Origin: Actinomadura kijaniata NBRC 14229
GTDB lineage: Bacteria > Actinomycetota > Actinomycetes > Streptosporangiales > Streptosporangiaceae
DNA: 33,669 nucleotides
Direction of reading: 5' to 3'
Assembly: GCF_001552175.1 (NCBI RefSeq)
Contig: NZ_BCQR01000139.1
Span: 1 to 33,669 of the forward strand
The translations under genes and the position numbers were made by a program. This document shows, one piece after another, positions 31,110 through 33,669 of this stretch (positions within the stretch are counted from its first letter, which is position 1; each line of letters opens with the position of its first letter). The notes under the pieces are model-generated. The model saw only the letters and a program-made list of their open reading frames with translations, did no database searches and was not told where the DNA came from.

Positions 31110-31713
31110 TCCGGGACGCCCTCCTCACCGGATCCGACCGGACCACCACCTTCCGCGTCGCAGAGGACCGCACCTTCGCCGGCGTCGACGGCGCGGCGCT
31201 CACCCTTCCCGACGACGCCACCGTCTCCCCGCCGCACCCGATGACCCTCGGCGAGGAGGCCCTCCGAGCCTGGAGGCAGATCTTCGCCGACTACGAGATC
31301 CAGCAGCCGTTCCTCCAGCTCGCCCGCCCGACGCACACGCTCACCGAGAGGAACACGGCCTGGCGGAGCTGGCGAGGTTCGAAGGGCGCACCACGGACTT
31401 CGGCCGCGTCCTCGCCCTCACGCGGCGCGGCTGGGAACTCCGCGGCAAGGAGCACAGCGGCTTCCGGCGCCAGGTGACGCGGACGGCCAATCCCCACGGC
31501 CGGCACGTGATGGTCTCCCTCGACCCCGGCATCCGGGTCTCCGCCCCCGGCGAGCACGCCGTGCAGCGGACCGTCCGGGTGCCCCTGTGGACGGGCCTGG
31601 GCTCCGGCGTGCTGCACCCGTTCAGCGAACTCGACCCCGTCGTCCTCTCCGAGATCCTCACCGACCTCACCAGCCTCATCGAGCCCGCAGCCGACTCAGA
31701 GGCCACCTCCTGA
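31110..31713 (+). pseudogene. C-terminal fragment of a DUF4132-family protein, frameshifted
   Basis: Two frames together read as the end of a DUF4132 protein. The first contains TTTFRVAEDRTFAGVDG, ALTLPDDATVSPPHPM, LRAWRQIFADYEIQQPF and QLARPTHTLTE, up to about 31350. The second picks up with LAELARFEGRTTDFGRVLAL, then RRGWELRGKEHSGFRRQV, VMVSLDPGIRVSAPGEH, and ELDPVVLSEILTDLTSLIE to the TGA at 31713. The break lies near 31350-31362. The much longer N-terminal part of a normal DUF4132 protein is missing, because the fragment begins right after the tyrS terminator. DUF4132 proteins have no settled function. A weak dyad CCGCCG/CGGCGG (31719-31724/31732-31737) follows. Confidence 0.65.
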
Positions 31714-31745
31714 CCGCCCCGCCGAGCCGCACGGCGGCGTCCCGC

Positions 31746-32105
31746 TCAGCCCCGGACGAGCCGTTCGGCGTGCCCGGCCTCACCGGCGCGGACGGCACTG
31801 GGCCGGGCGCTCAGCAGCCGCCAGCGCGTGGTCACCCCGTCCGGCCCGGTGAGACCGGGCCCGGACAGGGCCTGCTCGATGCGGGCGCGGACGCCGGCTT
31901 CGGCGTCGGGTTCGCCGGCGAACAGCACCCGGAGCCGAACCCGGGCGCCGGAACGCCGCGCGTCGGTGTGGTGCGGGGCCAGCGGGCAGGGCGGCCGGTG
32001 CTCCCAGTGCCCGCACAACGCGACCGTGACGGCCGCGCCCGGCGCCCGGATGTCCTCGCCGGGGTCCATGGCGACGACCGCCTCGTGGGCGAATGCTCTG
32101 CGCAT
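31746..32105 (-). CDS. Small conserved-looking protein of unknown function with a His/Cys-rich motif
   Basis: 119 residues from ATG 32105, which lies only 4 nt after the stop of the upstream secreted-propeller gene and has no ribosome site of its own, suggesting translational coupling. The middle carries CGHWEHRPPCPLAPHH (about residues 33-48), six His/Cys residues that could bind a metal. The rest looks like a small alpha/beta domain: RVRLRVLFAGEPDAEAGVRARIEQAL, then GPDGVTTRWRLLSA. I recall similar small proteins in other actinomycetes but know of no assigned function. No signal peptide, so cytoplasmic. Confidence 0.65.
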   Translation of the reverse strand: MRRAFAHEAVVAMDPGEDIRAPGAAVTVALCGHWEHRPPCPLAPHHTDARRSGARVRLRVLFAGEPDAEAGVRARIEQALSGPGLTGPDGVTTRWRLLSARPSAVRAGEAGHAERLVRG

Positions 32106-32109
32106 GGGT

Positions 32110-33060
32110 TCAGTGTCGGTGGGGCGTGACGGCGACGACGTTGTAGGGGGTGGTCGGCGTGGGAGCCGTGGTGAAGCGCGCGTTGGGCAGATAGAGGCGA
32201 CCCTTGTACGCGGCCACCGTGGTGGGCACGTCGAACCGGGGATCGGTGATGCGGCGGATGACACGGGCGGAGGTACCCGCGTCGTTCACCTTCAGCACGG
32301 CCACCGCGTTGGTGCGGTTCTGCACGACGTAGAGCGTGTTGCCCTGGAGGAGCATGCCGTCGCCGTTGGGCAGCGCCTCCCCGCCGAGATCCACCGTGCG
32401 GGTCACCCCCGTCCGGGGATCGACACGGAAGAGCTTGCCGCTGTTGCTCTGCACGATGAGCAGGCCCCTGCGGTCGGGCGTCTGGACGATGCCGTTGGCG
32501 TTCGGCCCGTTGGGGTTGTAGACCAGATCACCCTTGAGGGGCAGCCGCCGCGCGGCGGCGGGCAACCTGCCATGACGCCCCAGACGCAGCTGGTAGAGGA
32601 CCGGCTGCGGAGCGGCGGAGTCGGTGAACCAGGCCGCGTCCCGGGTGAGCACCACGTCGTTGACGAACGTGGTCCCGGTGGCCAGCCGGTAACCGGCGAT
32701 GACCCGCCCGGTACGCGTGTCGATCACGCGGGCGTCCCCGCCGCTACCCCCGGCGGCGAACAGACGTCCGGCCCGATCCACCTTGATCCCGACCGTCGGG
32801 GTGCCCGGCCCCTGGCTGATGACGGAACCCCGCCCGGTGCGCAGGTCGGCGCGGTAGACATCCCCGTCGGCGAGCGAGCCGACGAAGGCGTAGGGGGCCC
32901 GGCCGATGGCGATGCCCTCCGGACGGAACCCGTTCGGCAGGGCGATGGTCGTGGGGAAGGCCCGCGCCTCCGCGCCGACGACCGGGGCCGCCCGCGCGGG
33001 CAACGCACCCGTGGCGAGCGTGAGAACGACGAGCGGGGCGACGAGTCCGACTCGGGACAT
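32110..33060 (-). CDS. Secreted six-bladed beta-propeller protein (SMP-30/gluconolaconase-like)
   Basis: 316 residues from ATG 33060, with AAAGGAGC 9 nt upstream; a longer frame from 33090 has no such site. The signal peptide MSRVGLVAPLVVLTLATGALPARA ends in an ARA-AP cleavage site near residue 24 (quoted span: residues 1-24). The mature part repeats strand patterns of a propeller: FRPEGIAIGRAPYAFVGSLADGDVYRADL in blade 1, then VGIKVDRAGRLFAAGG, FVNDVVLTRDAAWFTDS, NANGIVQTPDRRGLLIVQSNSGKLF, NGDGMLLQGNTLYVVQN and PTTVAAYKGRLYLPNARF. Such proteins are often mislabelled superoxide dismutase in databases. Members bind or hydrolyse lactones, but the calcium ligands are not certain here. Cell-surface or extracellular. 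Confidence 0.82.
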   Translation of the reverse strand: MSRVGLVAPLVVLTLATGALPARAAPVVGAEARAFPTTIALPNGFRPEGIAIGRAPYAFVGSLADGDVYRADLRTGRGSVISQGPGTPTVGIKVDRAGRLFAAGGSGGDARVIDTRTGRVIAGYRLATGTTFVNDVVLTRDAAWFTDSAAPQPVLYQLRLGRHGRLPAAARRLPLKGDLVYNPNGPNANGIVQTPDRRGLLIVQSNSGKLFRVDPRTGVTRTVDLGGEALPNGDGMLLQGNTLYVVQNRTNAVAVLKVNDAGTSARVIRRITDPRFDVPTTVAAYKGRLYLPNARFTTAPTPTTPYNVVAVTPHRH

Positions 33061-33297
33061 GGCGGTGCTCCTTTCTCCCGTACATCCCAAGATCCCAAGA
33101 GCCGGGACGCCGGGGAAGGCCCTGTGACCGGGTCACGCCAGACGGCCGGGGACCGATGCGAAGCGACGTTGACGGGCGATCGACGGGAAAGTTTCGGTAG
33201 ATCCACGTCACAGTGAAGACACACAGGGACCCCAGAAGCCCAGCGCAGAGTACAAAAAGGGGCTCTGACCTGCGATGATGTCGTCCACTGCGCCGAT
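33061..33297. other. Intergenic region between the propeller gene and the rRNA promoters
   Basis: 237 nt without a gene. It must hold the promoter of the minus-strand propeller gene. Visible: a tandem 8-nt repeat ATCCCAAG ATCCCAAG at about 33085-33100, and an inverted repeat GTGAC-CGG-GTCAC in 33124-33136, which could be an operator. No good hexamer pair is seen on the minus strand. The last part, around 33250-33260, contains an A-tract typical of upstream activating DNA near rRNA promoters. Confidence 0.4.
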
Positions 33298-33326
33298 TTG
33301 ACGGTCCTGCGGAAGCGACCTAGTGT
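33298..33326 (+). promoter_or_regulatory. rRNA operon promoter P1
   Basis: TTGACG (33298-33303) and TAGTGT (33321-33326) with 17-nt spacing, on the strand and at the distance expected for a 16S-23S-5S operon. Confidence 0.65.
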
Positions 33327-33449
33327 TCTTCCTGCCCCACGAGGGAGCGGGACGCCGACCGGCGGCCGACCTCAGGGGAACCTCCACAGACCCGAACGAG
33401 GCGGCATCGTCACGTCCTGGAGTTGTGCGGGGGCCGAATCGCCCGGAAG

Positions 33450-33477
33450 TTGACAAACCGGACGAAACGGATAAGCT
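33450..33477 (+). promoter_or_regulatory. rRNA operon promoter P2
   Basis: A consensus TTGACA (33450-33455) and TAAGCT (33472-33477) with 16-nt spacing. The predicted start near 33484 precedes the conserved pre-16S leader. Confidence 0.75.
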
Positions 33478-33483
33478 TGAAGG

Positions 33484-33669
33484 GTTGCCCCGGAGCGAGA
33501 GACGCGCAAGCGGATCGAGCGCGGTGGGTGTCCGTTTCTTGAGAACTCAACAGCGTGTTAAAAGCCAGTGCCTTTATAGGCTCGGCCAAGGTGCCGAGCC
33601 ACCCCGTCCAGTCTCCGCTGGGGACTGACAGGGATTTCTTTGAGGCAACGAGACCCTTTAGAGGTCTCA
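33484..33669 (+). ncRNA. Pre-16S rRNA leader (5' end of an rRNA operon, partial)
   Basis: TTCTTGAGAACTCAACAGCG (33536-33555) is the conserved antitermination/processing element seen upstream of 16S in actinobacteria. It is followed, as in Streptomyces leaders, by AAAAGCCAGTGCC, CACCCCGTCCAG and a GGATTTCTTTG segment. Hairpins: GGCTCGGC/GCCGAGCC (33579-33586/33593-33600), CAGTCTCC/GGGGACTG (33609-33616/33620-33627) and GAGACC/GGTCTC (33650-33655/33663-33668). The mature 16S sequence (GAGAGTTTGATCCTGGCTC) is not reached, so the gene itself lies beyond the window. Confidence 0.85.

Overview
This is a very GC-rich stretch of actinobacterial chromosome (order Streptosporangiales or a Streptomyces relative; Thermomonosporaceae such as Actinomadura would fit, but this is inference). 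The infC-rpmI-rplT / TrmH-type methyltransferase / sensor kinase / pheST block and the arg cluster are classic actinomycete neighbours, GTG starts are frequent, and the right edge runs into a Streptomyces-like pre-16S rRNA leader. The window ends before the 16S gene itself, as contigs often do at collapsed rRNA repeats.

Layout. 1-144: start of a secreted protein on the minus strand. 245-4709: aroE, then a four-gene set of unclear purpose: a membrane-anchored alpha/alpha-toroid protein (terpene cyclase fold, no catalytic DxDD seen), a HIT-family protein, and a translationally coupled NUDIX-PfkB kinase pair. 4710-7502: the translation operon infC (probable AUC start, structured attenuator-like leader), rpmI, rplT and an rRNA/tRNA methyltransferase. 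7806-9716: a STAS-domain protein lacking the usual phospho-serine, and an orphan PAS histidine kinase. 9856-13445: pheST, closed by a strong hairpin shared with a convergent gene.

13507-21115 is an accessory, drug-resistance-flavoured region: a TetR repressor divergent from a 14-TM-type MFS exporter with an overlapping promoter/operator, a SnoaL-like protein, the remnant of an APH-type kinase, an antibiotic-resistance-type ABC-F protein behind a 200-nt structured leader, a decayed secreted lipase whose catalytic segment has been deleted, and a two-gene DrrAB-like ABC exporter.

21167-28618 is the arginine biosynthesis operon argC-J-B-D-F-R-H. Successive genes overlap by 1 or 4 nt up to argF. 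A palindrome matching an ArgR operator covers the -35 box of the argC promoter. argG is absent from its usual place between argR and argH. 28639-31107: alkyl-purine DNA glycosylase, a small membrane-anchored protein and tyrS, ended by an 18-bp perfect terminator hairpin. 31110-31713 is a frameshifted C-terminal fragment of a DUF4132 protein. 31746-33060 holds a secreted beta-propeller protein followed by a small His/Cys-containing protein of unknown function. 33298-33669 carries two tandem rRNA promoters and the pre-16S leader.

The best candidate for something undescribed is the toroid/HIT/PfkB/NUDIX set at 1069-4709. The best regulatory candidates are the infC leader and the ABC-F leader.
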